Shown here: in pieces, positions 17,205-26,370 of the stretch
How positions within the stretch are numbered: position 1 is the first letter of the stretch
How the letters are laid out: every line of letters starts with the position of its first letter
DNA from: Candidatus Poribacteria bacterium
GTDB lineage: Bacteria; Poribacteria; WGA-4E; WGA-3G
Assembly: GCA_009839745.1 (NCBI GenBank)
Contig: VXPE01000033.1
Coordinates: 32,844 to 79,070, forward strand
Direction of reading: 5' to 3'
Length of the DNA: 46,227 bases
Program-made: the position numbers and the translations under genes
Notes under the pieces: generated by a model
What the model was told of the DNA's origin: nothing
Databases searched by the model: none
The model's input: the letters and a program-made list of their open reading frames with translations, nothing else

Positions 17205-17957
17205 TTACCGTGTGGGCTGATCTGGGGGTTGGGGTTGGGAATCGAACCCGTAGATACGGCGCAGGGTCGGGGTGGCGCGTTCGATGACCTCCGGCTTGAG
17301 GTGATGCACGAAGTCGAACATCGGTTTGACAAACGAACGACAACAGAAACATATCAGAGCAATGCGCTGCTGATCGGTTTTATTGGCACCGGCGGAGTGC
17401 CAGATTGCACCATTAAAGAGGAACACAGAACCCTTCGGTGCGGAGAGTCGAACCTCATCGGGATGGTGGGTAGTGCCCGGAGGCGGTTTGATCCGCTGCA
17501 GATGGATACCTGGCACATGACGCGTGCCGCCGTTCTCCGGCGTGAAATCGTCGAGCAACCAAAGACTGTTAGCGACCAGCGGGAAACTGGGCAGTGGTTC
17601 CGGCATCGTTCCAAGCACGCTATCGACATGGTAGCCACCATCCGGCGCGCCCGGATCGATAATATTGGAAGTGAGGGTGCTGAGCGTATAATCTGGAGCG
17701 AGCAGGTGTTCAAAATAGGGCATCACCTTCGGACGAGCGACGAGCTGCTCATACATCTGTCCCTTGTTGACTAACCAACGGACGTGCTGCCCATACCCAT
17801 CGGTATGTTGACGCGCCAAGCCGTTCCGTTTTTCTTCTTCCGCCAACCGGAGTATGTCGGCTCTGTAGACCTCAATCTCCGCATCGGAAAGTACACCTGG
17901 GATAACAATGCATCCCTGTTCGTCCAATTGCTTCTTTTCCGCTTCGGTGATGCCCAT
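17205..17957 (-). CDS. PhyH family dioxygenase
   Basis: A 250-residue Fe(II)/2-oxoglutarate oxygenase. Iron ligands are H110 and D112 in GYHVDSV and H187 in IWHSAG; R198 is the likely 2-oxoglutarate contact. NGGTRHVPGIH provides the GxxxxxPGSH-like turn with isoleucine in place of serine. The start at ATG 17957 (MGITEAEK) has AAAGGAG 8 bp upstream; the in-frame extension to 18008 reads into the intergenic gap. It lies 40 bp after the DUF362 gene in the same direction, so the two are probably cotranscribed. Substrate unknown. Confidence 0.85.
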   Translation of the reverse strand: MGITEAEKKQLDEQGCIVIPGVLSDAEIEVYRADILRLAEEEKRNGLARQHTDGYGQHVRWLVNKGQMYEQLVARPKVMPYFEHLLAPDYTLSTLTSNIIDPGAPDGGYHVDSVLGTMPEPLPSFPLVANSLWLLDDFTPENGGTRHVPGIHLQRIKPPPGTTHHPDEVRLSAPKGSVFLFNGAIWHSAGANKTDQQRIALICFCCRSFVKPMFDFVHHLKPEVIERATPTLRRIYGFDSQPQPPDQPTR

Positions 17958-17997
17958 TTTTGTGTTCTCCTTTAGTAAGCGAAATTGAATACGGAAC

Positions 17998-19215
17998 TTA
18001 CGCCGCAAAGGGTTTCAGACACTCCTCATAGACGTTGAAACGTTCGCCTTCATGCTCTTCGGCATCGACAAGTTTCAACCAGAGTGCACTGTCCTTCTTG
18101 TCACCACTCAACTGTCGACGGCTGCCGAGATTCGAGGGATCCGGTCCGCTCCAAACGACTTCCCCGCCTTGCATATAGATGAAATTGTTACGATAGCGGT
18201 CAATCAAGTCTTTCTGATTTTCGAGATAAACCAATCCCTGTTCACACGTCGTTCGCCGCCAGTTGGCGACCGTCCCTGGCGTATCCGTTTCGACAGAATC
18301 GAACTCCGCCAAGGGTGCCTTGACTTCACTCTCCCAGTCGATTTCATCTAAGTTGACAGTGCCGTATCCGCGCTGTGCTGCGATGAGGATATGGTTCCGA
18401 TCACGCTTGAAGGGGGGTGTGGGCCAGTCGGACTGTGGATCGTGTCCCATCAGATGCATCCCAACGGTGTCAGTAGAGATCGGATGATCCCCCGCGATGA
18501 GTGCGTTACAGATTCTGCCGACACCACCCCATTCGCGTCCCCACTGCCCCGTCAACGCATCAATGATATTGAGGCACGGCTTCGTGATGAGTGCGAGATC
18601 CGGGAGTACATAGGAGAGTCGGATGAGATGATGGTAATAACTGCGTGTCCTGCCCTCTGGGAGCAGCATCGGTGGCAACCCGAACAGGTTTTTGGTGCAC
18701 AAAGTGATACCCATGAAGGCGTGGTTCTTCATCTTCGCCACAGAAACGACGGCATCGGCATCGTCAAAACAAGAACTCAATGTATAGCGATCGAACATTG
18801 AACCACCGCCGGGGACATCGTAGACCGTGAAGGGGGGTAGGTTGGAATCGACGAACTGCACGTCGAATTCTTTGAGAAGGTATTCATAGTTGAAATTGGG
18901 GGGCATCCGATGCCCGTGGGTATACGGGTTTGTGTCGGTAGCGACCAACTGCGCCGTGGTGTGTTCCTTGATTAGTCGCAACACGGCACGACAGACGGCA
19001 TCGTCTACCAATTCTCGGCGGCGCCCTTCAAAGTAGATAATGCGCTCAGCGGGCTTCATCATATTAAACTTCATGACCACCTTCTTGGCGGTCTCAATCG
19101 GTTTCCAAGCACGGGTGAGCGGATCGGTGATACGGCGGAGCGTTTGATAAATCTCCTCCTCCGTTGCGCGATAATCGCAATGTGCTGCTCTAACTTTGAA
19201 TTGTTTCTCTTGCAT
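17998..19215 (-). CDS. DUF362 domain-containing protein
   Basis: A 405-residue protein with the DUF362 signature VSVAKMKNHAFMGITLCTKNLFGL (from about residue 158). The family is often found with iron-sulfur proteins and is proposed to be redox-related; no ferredoxin CxxCxxC cluster motif is seen here, and function is unknown. Several VV-KFNM/ATDTNPY segments look like a Rossmann-type core. GGAG lies 6 bp before the ATG. The PhyH gene follows in the same direction, and the acyl-CoA synthetase-like gene lies 98 bp upstream. Confidence 0.8.
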   Translation of the reverse strand: MQEKQFKVRAAHCDYRATEEEIYQTLRRITDPLTRAWKPIETAKKVVMKFNMMKPAERIIYFEGRRRELVDDAVCRAVLRLIKEHTTAQLVATDTNPYTHGHRMPPNFNYEYLLKEFDVQFVDSNLPPFTVYDVPGGGSMFDRYTLSSCFDDADAVVSVAKMKNHAFMGITLCTKNLFGLPPMLLPEGRTRSYYHHLIRLSYVLPDLALITKPCLNIIDALTGQWGREWGGVGRICNALIAGDHPISTDTVGMHLMGHDPQSDWPTPPFKRDRNHILIAAQRGYGTVNLDEIDWESEVKAPLAEFDSVETDTPGTVANWRRTTCEQGLVYLENQKDLIDRYRNNFIYMQGGEVVWSGPDPSNLGSRRQLSGDKKDSALWLKLVDAEEHEGERFNVYEECLKPFAA

Positions 19216-19313
19216 GGTGCAACTCCATTTATTGACGTGAATTGGGAAAATAGTAGCATGCCATTAGAAAATTGTCAAATCCGACCAGTGATTATAATAA
19301 ATCGTATTCCAAA

Positions 19314-21356
19314 CTATAACTGTTGACGCAGCAACCGGCGCATCACCTTATTGGAGGCGGTTCGTGGCAATGCATCCACGATGACGACATCATGGATCCT
19401 GAATAGCGGATTGAGATGTTGGGAGAGCGCGGCTTGCAACGCATCATGGATATCCTGTTGGGAATCGGAATTCCCGTCTACATTTGTTGGTTTCTGAGAT
19501 TCTGATGCTACCGGCACAGTATAAATGACGAGTTGGCTGGGACCTCCGTCTTTCGGTGAAACGGCGACCGCTGCTGTTTCTTGTATCCCATCAACCCCGT
19601 TAAGGACTTCCTCAATCTCTGCGGAACTCACCTTGATCCCGCTCAGGTTCATCGTATCATCAACGCGTCCGTGAATGCGGTAATAGCCGTCCGCTAACCT
19701 TTCAAGTGCATCGCCGTGCCGGCGTAGCTCAGGCCGTGGTGTCCCTGCAAAGTAGACCTCATTGTGCTCGGCGTTGAGCAGACTCGTGGAGAGACCGAGG
19801 GAGGGTGAGACAATGAAAACTTCACCGTTGTCAGAGGGGTTTCCATCGTCATCATAAAGCAGGAAATCTAAACCGAGTGCTGGCGTGGTAAAGGTCGAAG
19901 GTGCAGCGGGTTGCACTCGCGTCCCTGTGACATAAGCGCCTCCAATTTCGGTGCCCCCGCAATATTCTATCACCGGTTTATAACCCGCTAAGGACATGAG
20001 ATAAAGCATTTCTTCTGGGTTCGAACATTCACCCGTTGAACTGAAGGCTCGGATAGACTGCCAGTCGAGCCCGTGCATACAATCTATATTTTTCCAGGCG
20101 CGCACGAGGGTAGGCACAACCCCGAGCATGCTGACCTTCGCGTTCTGGACAAAGACCCCGAAGTCACGTCCTGTGGGAACGCCATCATATAGGGCAATAG
20201 TGGCTTTGTTGATGAGGCTGGCATAGATGAGCCACGGTCCCATCATCCAACCGAGGTTCGTGTACCATGCCAACACGTCGTTGGCGTGAATGTCGTGGTG
20301 TAGATAGGCATCCGCTGCGCATTTGATCGGGGTGGTATGTGTCCACGGGATCGCTTTCGGTTCGCCAGTGGTCCCGGAGGAGAAAAGGATATTGGTATGG
20401 GCATCAGGATGGCACGGGATAGCGGTAAAGGTCTCGGTGTCACTTAGGAAGGCATCCCATGTCATATCGCCTTCACGTTGGGTTGGCGCGGCAGCGTCCC
20501 CGCCTTCATAGGAAAAAATAATCGCTTTCGGGGCATTTGCGGCGATTACTTTCTCATACAACGGGAGGTGTTTCCCTGCTCTGTTTATATAATCCTGTGT
20601 GAAGATCGCTTTTGCTTTGCCGATGCGGAGACGGGTGGCGATTTCGTCCGGTGCGAAACTATCGGCGATACCGACAACAACACAGCCCGCTTTGACGATC
20701 CCCAGATAGATAGCAACAGATTCAGCATTCATCGGCATGTCAACTGCCACGGCATCGCCCGGCTCCATACCAATTTCAACAAGCCCATTCGCGACGCGAT
20801 TGGTGAGGGACTCCAGTTCGCGATAGGTGAATGTTGCCAGACCTTCATGGTTCTCTTGTTGCGTAGCAATGGCGATAGCCTCAGGAGATGCGCTGAAGCA
20901 GCTTTCGACGATGTTGAGTTCACGTAGATGTGTTGCGATGCCCGTTCCGTCTTGTTGTGCCTTGGGGTTTGTAGCCATTGTCTTAATGTCCAATGCCTCA
21001 ATCATCATCTGCCAAAACGTGTCCCGATTCTGCACCGTCCACGCGTGGAGTTCACGATAGGTTTTCAGATTTAAAGTCGCCATTAGACGGGTGATATTTG
21101 CTTCGGTGATATCTGTATCTGTAGGAAACCATGCGGGGGCTGGCTGGTCTGTTGCGCGATCAAAGTCGGCATACACTGTCTCATAAAGCAGTTGGTGGAG
21201 TGCGAATGGGTGATGCGGCGTGAGAATGTGGCGTGAAATTTCGTGCCAACAGGCAGCGGGAGATTGGGTCTTCAATATCCGATTGACGGCTTTTACGATC
21301 TCTGATGCTTCTGTTTTGCCCAATCCGCAAGCAGTGAGTTGTTCAACAATCAGCAT
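19314..21356 (-). CDS. AMP-forming acyl-CoA synthetase-like protein (ANL superfamily)
   Basis: Activates a carboxylic acid as acyl-AMP and then transfers it to CoA. The 680 residues include the P-loop-like motif SSGTTGEPKA at 326-335, the GGTEIGG region, RVDDTMNLSGIKVS hinge and the C-terminal catalytic lysine region PRTASNKVMRRLLR (K670). The N-terminal 130 residues are a helical extension like that of the plant peroxisomal acyl-activating enzymes 17/18 and acetoacetyl-CoA-synthetase-like proteins; the substrate is not predictable. It lies between the Uma2 gene and the DUF362/PhyH pair, all on the minus strand. Confidence 0.85.
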   Translation of the reverse strand: MLIVEQLTACGLGKTEASEIVKAVNRILKTQSPAACWHEISRHILTPHHPFALHQLLYETVYADFDRATDQPAPAWFPTDTDITEANITRLMATLNLKTYRELHAWTVQNRDTFWQMMIEALDIKTMATNPKAQQDGTGIATHLRELNIVESCFSASPEAIAIATQQENHEGLATFTYRELESLTNRVANGLVEIGMEPGDAVAVDMPMNAESVAIYLGIVKAGCVVVGIADSFAPDEIATRLRIGKAKAIFTQDYINRAGKHLPLYEKVIAANAPKAIIFSYEGGDAAAPTQREGDMTWDAFLSDTETFTAIPCHPDAHTNILFSSGTTGEPKAIPWTHTTPIKCAADAYLHHDIHANDVLAWYTNLGWMMGPWLIYASLINKATIALYDGVPTGRDFGVFVQNAKVSMLGVVPTLVRAWKNIDCMHGLDWQSIRAFSSTGECSNPEEMLYLMSLAGYKPVIEYCGGTEIGGAYVTGTRVQPAAPSTFTTPALGLDFLLYDDDGNPSDNGEVFIVSPSLGLSTSLLNAEHNEVYFAGTPRPELRRHGDALERLADGYYRIHGRVDDTMNLSGIKVSSAEIEEVLNGVDGIQETAAVAVSPKDGGPSQLVIYTVPVASESQKPTNVDGNSDSQQDIHDALQAALSQHLNPLFRIHDVVIVDALPRTASNKVMRRLLRQQL

Positions 21357-21386
21357 GAGACGGATTTCCTCTTTGTAGGGGCTGGG

Positions 21387-21995
21387 TTACCCAGCCTCTA
21401 CCGTCGTTTGAGCGGTGGCATCTGTTTCAAATTCGACGAATCTGTAAACCTGACCTAAGGAGAGTTCTGCCTCAATCGAAACGAGTGGTAACACGTTTTC
21501 AAGTGCGCTAAATTCGCTGAGTATCCATTGTTTGCCCTGACGGAGGTAGTGTTCGATATGAACCTGATCTTGTGAAATAAGGATGTATTCTTGGAGGGAT
21601 TCTAATTGCCGATAGCGTATGAATTTCTCACCTCGGTCATAGTTTGCGGTTGAATCGGAAAGCACTTCAATAACGACTCGCGGATTGATGAGTGTATCAA
21701 AAACATCATCCTCAAAGCGGGGTTCATCACAGACAATCGTAACATCTGGATAGAAATAGGAAACACCGGTGCTAATTCCGACGCGCATATCACTGCCATA
21801 GACTCTGCATCCTCGCTCCGTCACTTGGTTATAAAGTCCGTTTGCTGTATTCATCGTGATAAGATTATGTTCGTTACTGGCACCAGACATGGCAACGATC
21901 TCGCCGCTCAGGTATTCACTTTTGAGTGTTGCCTTCCGCTCGACAGCAATGTATTCCTCGGGGGTTAAGTAGGTTCGGGCTGCAATAGATGACAT
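21387..21995 (-). CDS. Uma2 (DUF820) family PD-(D/E)XK endonuclease-like protein
   Basis: A 202-residue protein of the Uma2 family, widespread in Cyanobacteria and relatives, whose function is unproven. Candidate catalytic residues are D84 (FYPDVTIV), E110 (VVIEVLS) and the YDRGEKFIRY stretch near 119-128, together a PD-(D/E)XK type nuclease core. The N-terminal TPEEYIAVE and EYLSGEIVAMSG are family hallmarks. CAGGAGA sits before the ATG. Uma2 genes usually occur in many scattered copies, and this one has no obvious partner. Confidence 0.85.
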   Translation of the reverse strand: MSSIAARTYLTPEEYIAVERKATLKSEYLSGEIVAMSGASNEHNLITMNTANGLYNQVTERGCRVYGSDMRVGISTGVSYFYPDVTIVCDEPRFEDDVFDTLINPRVVIEVLSDSTANYDRGEKFIRYRQLESLQEYILISQDQVHIEHYLRQGKQWILSEFSALENVLPLVSIEAELSLGQVYRFVEFETDATAQTTVEAG

Positions 21996-22047
21996 GCGTG
22001 TCTCCTGCTGTTATAGATGTTAAACTTGACGATAGAAGTATAGCATA

Positions 22048-23202
22048 TTATTCAGGGGCTAATGCACGTAACCGGTTAACAACCTTTACGACCTCATCAG
22101 CAACGATCTCAACCTCTTCCGCGGTGTTGTAGCGTCCTAAACCGAAACGGACAGCAGTTAACGCCAGTTCATTTGGAATCCCCATTGCAACTAAAACATG
22201 TGATGCCGTCACCGATTCCGAATCACACGCCGACCCAGTTGACAGGGCGACACTCTTAAGCCCCATCAGTAGGGCATGGCTCTGCACACCCGCGAAACAG
22301 AGGTTCAGATTGCCCGGTAGCCGCTGTTCAGGATGCCCATTGAGATGAATGCCTCCCAATCGTGCAGTTAACTTCTGATGGAGTGCGTCTCGCAAGGTCG
22401 CTACGCAACTTTTTCCCGTCTCCATGTAGTTTTTAGCAAGTTCACACGCTGCCCCTAAGCCGACAATTCCGGCGACGTTTAAAGTGCCGGGTCGAACGCC
22501 AGCTTCCTGTCCACCTCCGTGGAAAAGCGACTGCGGTCGAGGCACATCTCGACGGATGTAAAGCGCGCCGATCCCCTTTGGTCCATAAATCTTGTGCGCC
22601 GTTAGGGATGCGAGATCTACACCGAGTCTCTCCATCTCCGATGGCAACTGCCCGATACCTTGCACGGCATCCGAATGGAATGGCACGCCGTGTTTGGCAG
22701 CGACAGCAGCAATATCGGCGATCGGATTTATCGTGCCTACCTCGTTGTTCGCATACATGAAACTCATCAGAATCGTTCTCGGCGTAATGGTGGCTTCCAC
22801 ATCGTCATGACTCACCCTCCCGTATTTGTCTGCGGGGAGATACGTGGTTTCAAATCCTTCTGTCGCCAAGGCATAGCATGTATCGAGAATCGCATGATGC
22901 TCCGCGGTGCTCGTGATGATGTGGTTTCCCTTCTCTCTACAGGCGTAGGCGATCCCTCTCACAGCGAGATTGTCTGATTCGGTGGCACCGCTGGTGAAGA
23001 TAACCTCTTCCGCTGAACAACCGAGCAGTTCAGCGACCTGCAGGCGCGCTTTTTCCACAGCATCCATTGCCGTAACACCGAAGGGGTGTGTGCTGGAAGC
23101 ATTGCCGAAGTTTGTCGTGAGGTAAGGCATCATCGCCGCTAACACTTCTGGTGCTATTGGTGTTGTGGCGTGGTTGTCCATGTAGATGATATCGTTATTC
23201 AC
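22048..23202 (-). CDS. Cysteine desulfurase, NifS/IscS type
   Basis: A PLP enzyme that takes sulfur from cysteine for iron-sulfur cluster or thiolated-RNA synthesis. With the start at GTG 23202 it has 384 residues: internal-aldimine lysine K204 in AHKIYGPKG and persulfide cysteine C326 in TGSACDSES, very close to K206 and C328 of E. coli IscS. I prefer GTG 23202 because AAGGA lies about 8 bp upstream; an in-frame GTG at 23229 is possible. No iscU, iscR or other partner is next to it, so the pathway cannot be assigned. Confidence 0.85.
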   Translation of the reverse strand: MNNDIIYMDNHATTPIAPEVLAAMMPYLTTNFGNASSTHPFGVTAMDAVEKARLQVAELLGCSAEEVIFTSGATESDNLAVRGIAYACREKGNHIITSTAEHHAILDTCYALATEGFETTYLPADKYGRVSHDDVEATITPRTILMSFMYANNEVGTINPIADIAAVAAKHGVPFHSDAVQGIGQLPSEMERLGVDLASLTAHKIYGPKGIGALYIRRDVPRPQSLFHGGGQEAGVRPGTLNVAGIVGLGAACELAKNYMETGKSCVATLRDALHQKLTARLGGIHLNGHPEQRLPGNLNLCFAGVQSHALLMGLKSVALSTGSACDSESVTASHVLVAMGIPNELALTAVRFGLGRYNTAEEVEIVADEVVKVVNRLRALAPE

Positions 23203-23239
23203 GAGGATTGTTCCTTCTGTGGACGGCACGGCGGCGCGT

Positions 23240-23275
23240 GTCTACTACTCTTAAAGACGTTCGCGGAACATGCCA
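23240..23275 (-). repeat. Duplicated 3' end of the Gfo/Idh/MocA gene
   Basis: This 36-bp segment repeats 23321-23356 with only three mismatches. Read on the minus strand both end GMFRERL or DMFRERL followed by a stop and AGTAGTAG. Nearby, TGTGGACGGC also occurs twice (23218 and 23279). It looks like the remnant of a tandem duplication. Confidence 0.7.
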
Positions 23276-23330
23276 ATTTGTGGACGGCGGGAGAAAAGCG
23301 CGTGTAGCTTTTCTAAAGACCCTACTACTT

Positions 23331-24368
23331 TTAAAGCCGTTCGCGGAACATGTCAATCATGCCATCGGGTGGATCAAACGGCAATTCGACGACAGTGTTT
23401 GTCAACCCGCTATAGTAAATTCCCAACAACAGATTGAATTCCGCAAGGGATTGCTTTAGGTGGGTCGGATGCTCCTGACTCTCATCGTCGAGCCACGCAA
23501 ATACTGCGTCTGTGAGTCCACCTTGAGCAATGACATCCTGTGCGCCGTAGTTGAGGTCGCCGCCTTCGTATCCACTGCCCGGTAGATTCCGTTCCCAACT
23601 CTCAAATCGCCAATGGACGAACCCTTTTTCACCAAAGACGCAGACCCGTTTATGCCTGTTATTTGAGGTATCGGGTAGCACACGGGGTGCCATGTCTGGT
23701 CCGAATGCGACTGAAACTTGCACGCCGTTGGCGTAGGTCACGAGTGCCGTAGCGTTGGCAGGGGAAGGTTGCGCGGTATCGAGTTGTTCCGCCCCAGAGA
23801 TTTGTCCCTGGACCTTCACGGGTCGCGAGTTGTCGATATAGGAGGACACGAGTTGCAAGACGTGTGGGGCTTGGTCGACGGGTGGGTTACGTGCGCTTGC
23901 CTCAATAAATTTGATCGCACCGATTTTGCCTTCTGCGACATCACGCTTGAGGGCAAGATTTTGTGGATGGAAATTGAGTTGTGTGTTAACGACGAACTTC
24001 GTTTGCGTACGTTCGGCAAGCCCGGAAATCTGCCGCCAGTCTTCGCTCTCCACAGCGATCGGTTTTTCAACAATCGCAGCAGGTACCCCGTGTTCAGAGG
24101 CTTGGTTCATCAGCGGGTAGCGGATGCGTTCGTTGCTGCCGCGCAGCACGGGCGCGGTAACGATGTGCAGGAGGTCGGGTTTCTCTTTTGAAAGCATTTC
24201 GTCGAGATCGGTATACCGAGCATCAATACCGAACTCATCGCCGAAATCGTTGAGCAGATCTTCCTGCATGTCGCAAATAGCAGCGAGTTTGCCACCCTTG
24301 ACGTGTTGATATGCGCGTGCGTGCCCACGGGCACGTCCTCGGCATCCTAAAATCGCACTTTTATACAT
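23331..24368 (-). CDS. Gfo/Idh/MocA family oxidoreductase
   Basis: A 345-residue predicted NAD(P)-dependent sugar or polyol oxidoreductase. The Rossmann start AILGCRGRARGHARAYQ is unusual, with an arginine-rich glycine loop, and the second half has the EKPIAV motif at 101-106 (conserved EKP, with the lysine taking part in catalysis in the family). The C-terminal half is the usual mixed beta sheet. The substrate is not predictable. A TTGCTT-17-TATAAT promoter (24434-24406) and AAAGGAGA precede the ATG. The 3' end is duplicated downstream at 23240-23275. Confidence 0.8.
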   Translation of the reverse strand: MYKSAILGCRGRARGHARAYQHVKGGKLAAICDMQEDLLNDFGDEFGIDARYTDLDEMLSKEKPDLLHIVTAPVLRGSNERIRYPLMNQASEHGVPAAIVEKPIAVESEDWRQISGLAERTQTKFVVNTQLNFHPQNLALKRDVAEGKIGAIKFIEASARNPPVDQAPHVLQLVSSYIDNSRPVKVQGQISGAEQLDTAQPSPANATALVTYANGVQVSVAFGPDMAPRVLPDTSNNRHKRVCVFGEKGFVHWRFESWERNLPGSGYEGGDLNYGAQDVIAQGGLTDAVFAWLDDESQEHPTHLKQSLAEFNLLLGIYYSGLTNTVVELPFDPPDGMIDMFRERL

Positions 24369-24405
24369 TGTGCTGTCTCCTTTTATTCATGAATCCAGAT
24401 AGTTC

Positions 24406-24434
24406 ATTATAGGTCAAGTGCGCTTTTAAAGCAA
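24406..24434 (-). promoter_or_regulatory. Promoter for the Gfo/Idh/MocA gene
   Basis: On the minus strand TTGCTT (24434-24429) and TATAAT (24411-24406) are separated by 17 bp, 38 bp upstream of the ATG. It is close to the opposite-facing promoter at 24455-24483. Confidence 0.6.
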
Positions 24435-24454
24435 CGCTTTTCATAAAATTCCCC

Positions 24455-24483
24455 TTTAAAGAAAAGTGGAAATACGGTATAAT
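24455..24483 (+). promoter_or_regulatory. Promoter for the small lipoprotein
   Basis: TATAAT at 24478-24483 with TTTAAA at 24455-24460, 17 bp apart, some 35 bp ahead of the start codon. The -35 box is poor. Confidence 0.45.
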
Positions 24484-24518
24484 ATCCCCAAAAATGGAAT
24501 ACCGCGTCGGGGGAAAAG

Positions 24519-25055
24519 ATGCAACGTTATCTTTCTATTTCCATAGTATGCTGTGCAGTCGTCCTCTTTTCAGGATGCCAATCCAAGGCACTGCGGATGC
24601 TGATCGAACCACAGGAGCTTTACAACTACGCCGTCGCCGAAGGGGTCACCTGCACCTCATCCGAAATGATAGATGGCGATGTGGAGACGAGGGGATACGC
24701 CGATGGGCGGTGGATTCACCTAAACTTGCCAACGCAAAAGGCGATTCACCGGATCACCATCAATGGAACTAATATTATAAACGCCATGATATACGAGAAA
24801 TTGGAAGGTGAAGGACGTTGGCGTGCGTTTATGCAGATCCAGAACAATGAGAGTCGAATCATTAAAATGCGCGTTAGCGGTGTCGTGACGGAAGCGATCC
24901 GCATCTACATCAGCGGCACCACTGATGATGAAAAACAAGCCAGTCGGTATGATCCCAGGCGCGGCGCGATCGTCCCGCAAATAAGGTTAGGCAGAGCGTT
25001 TATACATGAACTTGAGGTTTATGGACTCGTCTCAAAGGGGAAATCCCCAGAATAA
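24519..25055 (+). CDS. Predicted lipoprotein, possible discoidin-like domain
   Basis: A 178-residue protein with a lipoprotein signal peptide ending LFSGC (C20), so it is likely attached to a membrane. The rest looks like a beta-sandwich; TCTSSEMIDGDVETRGYADGRWIHLNLP and HRITINGTN resemble the opening of discoidin (F5/8 type C) domains, which often bind sugars, but the match is weak. A short gap of 12 bp separates it from the metallo-beta-lactamase/cupin gene, suggesting one transcript. GGGGGAAAAG precedes the ATG. Confidence 0.7.
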   Translation: MQRYLSISIVCCAVVLFSGCQSKALRMLIEPQELYNYAVAEGVTCTSSEMIDGDVETRGYADGRWIHLNLPTQKAIHRITINGTNIINAMIYEKLEGEGRWRAFMQIQNNESRIIKMRVSGVVTEAIRIYISGTTDDEKQASRYDPRRGAIVPQIRLGRAFIHELEVYGLVSKGKSPE

Positions 25056-25067
25056 GGGCATACAACA

Positions 25068-26129
25068 ATGAAACGCTTGATTTTTGAAGATATATACAGT
25101 TGGGGGGTCTTTAGTAGAGACCGACAGATAGACTTTAACGGACATTTGTGGGTGCGTCCCGACGGAAATATCCTGATAGATCCGGTTCCAATGTCTGACG
25201 ACGACCGAGAACACCTGAAATCACTCGGTGGCGCGAAGTTGATCGTTCTGACCAACGCCGATCATGAACGAGAAGCCGCTGCTTTTCAGGAATGGACGGG
25301 TGCCGATGTAATTGTGCATGAAGCCGATGCAGATGCGCTGAACGTCACACCGACCCGAACGGTTCAGGACCGTGAGGCGATTGTTCCGGGTTTACACGCC
25401 ATCCATCTCCGACACGGCAAAAGTCCGGGTGAAATCGCGCTCTATTTCCCAGAAAAACAGACCGTCCTGTTCGGGGATCTCGTGGTCGGTGAACCGATGG
25501 GTGCGCTGACACTGCTCACCGATAGTAAGCTGAGCGATCCACCGAAAGCGGCACTGGAACTGCGCAAAATTTTGGAACTCCGATTCAATACAATTCTCGT
25601 CGGGGACGGGCACTCCATTTTTAAAGATGCCCGCCAATACCTCGTTGATTGTCTGCAAGCGCGGCGCGACATTTACATCAACCGGATTCATATCGATGAA
25701 ATCGCGTGGCAGCATAAAAATGCACCACACCCTTACGACTTCGAGGACAAGGACATCGATCCGCTCATCGGCGGCAAGAATTTAGGGTATCGCGTGATCC
25801 GGCTGCAACCGGGTAAGATGAGTTTCCCGATGCATTTCCACAATTTCGGGGAGGAGATGTGCTACGTCATGGAGGGTGCCTGCACGCTCAAAACTCCGCG
25901 AGGCGATGTAGAGGTTAGTGAAGGCGATTTCCTTGCGTTTCCACCGGGGACCATCGGGGCACATAAGTTTGTAAACAGCAGCGATGCTCCCGTCACCTTA
26001 TTCATTCTCGGCACAACGACACCGCACGATGTGAGTGAATACCCGGATTCTAATAAGGTCCTCCCATACATTGTTGGGAAGATTTATCGTAGAGACCCAA
26101 GCCTGAGTTATTGGGACGGCGAAGTTTAA
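25068..26129 (+). CDS. Metallo-beta-lactamase-like / cupin fusion protein
   Basis: A 353-residue fusion of two metal-binding folds. Residues 1-200 resemble a metallo-beta-lactamase domain, but the HxHxDH motif is degenerate (TNADHER at 62-68), while D137 (FGD) and H182 (GDGH) remain; hydrolase activity may be lost or altered. Residues 240-320 form a cupin with metal ligands H256, H258, E262 or E263 and H299 (MHFHNFGEE, GAHKF). Function is unknown. It is separated by 12 bp from the lipoprotein gene upstream. The joined domains suggest a catalytic or sensing unit on a small substrate. Confidence 0.75.
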   Translation: MKRLIFEDIYSWGVFSRDRQIDFNGHLWVRPDGNILIDPVPMSDDDREHLKSLGGAKLIVLTNADHEREAAAFQEWTGADVIVHEADADALNVTPTRTVQDREAIVPGLHAIHLRHGKSPGEIALYFPEKQTVLFGDLVVGEPMGALTLLTDSKLSDPPKAALELRKILELRFNTILVGDGHSIFKDARQYLVDCLQARRDIYINRIHIDEIAWQHKNAPHPYDFEDKDIDPLIGGKNLGYRVIRLQPGKMSFPMHFHNFGEEMCYVMEGACTLKTPRGDVEVSEGDFLAFPPGTIGAHKFVNSSDAPVTLFILGTTTPHDVSEYPDSNKVLPYIVGKIYRRDPSLSYWDGEV

Positions 26130-26220
26130 CATGACTTACGTTCTACGCAATCTCTGATTCTCTTTTGCACGGGCATCCTCTTGCTCTGGATTGACAACCC
26201 CACTTCATTTTTTAAACTTT

Positions 26221-26296
26221 CCTTGCGGAGTAGTTGCGTGGGTTTTGTGTTTAACGTGCTTTGCTCTTGAATCGCCTGCGCCGTTGTTGCAGGCTA
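26221..26296 (-). repeat. Leader-like repeat copy L3 with GCCTGC/GCAGGC hairpin
   Basis: CCTTGCGG at 26221-26228 and GCTA at 26293-26296, 72 bp apart. The distal part is CGCCTGCGCCGTTGTTGCAGGC, the same as in L4 (32461-32484). On the minus strand the CCGCAAGG end is followed by AAAAATG and a 21-codon open frame starting MKWGCQSRARG, which looks non-functional. Confidence 0.7.
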
Positions 26297-26370
26297 ACAA
26301 TTTGGGTTATTAATACCGAATTGAGATTCTGTAGCAGTATATCCGATTTGGAGAAAGGAAGCGACACCTT

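Noticed and set aside
17229-17250. GGTTGGGAATCGAACCCG looks like a tRNA T-arm region
   Set aside because: It lies inside the coding 3' end of the PhyH gene (17205-17957), and no acceptor stem or anticodon arm can be built around it.
17229-17774. Open frame of 181 codons on the plus strand
   Set aside because: It is antisense to the PhyH gene, which has a complete iron-site motif set and a ribosome site.
26149-26214. Short open frame MKWGCQSRARG... after repeat L3 on the minus strand
   Set aside because: It is only about 21 codons, with no recognisable content; it probably reads through former spacer sequence.
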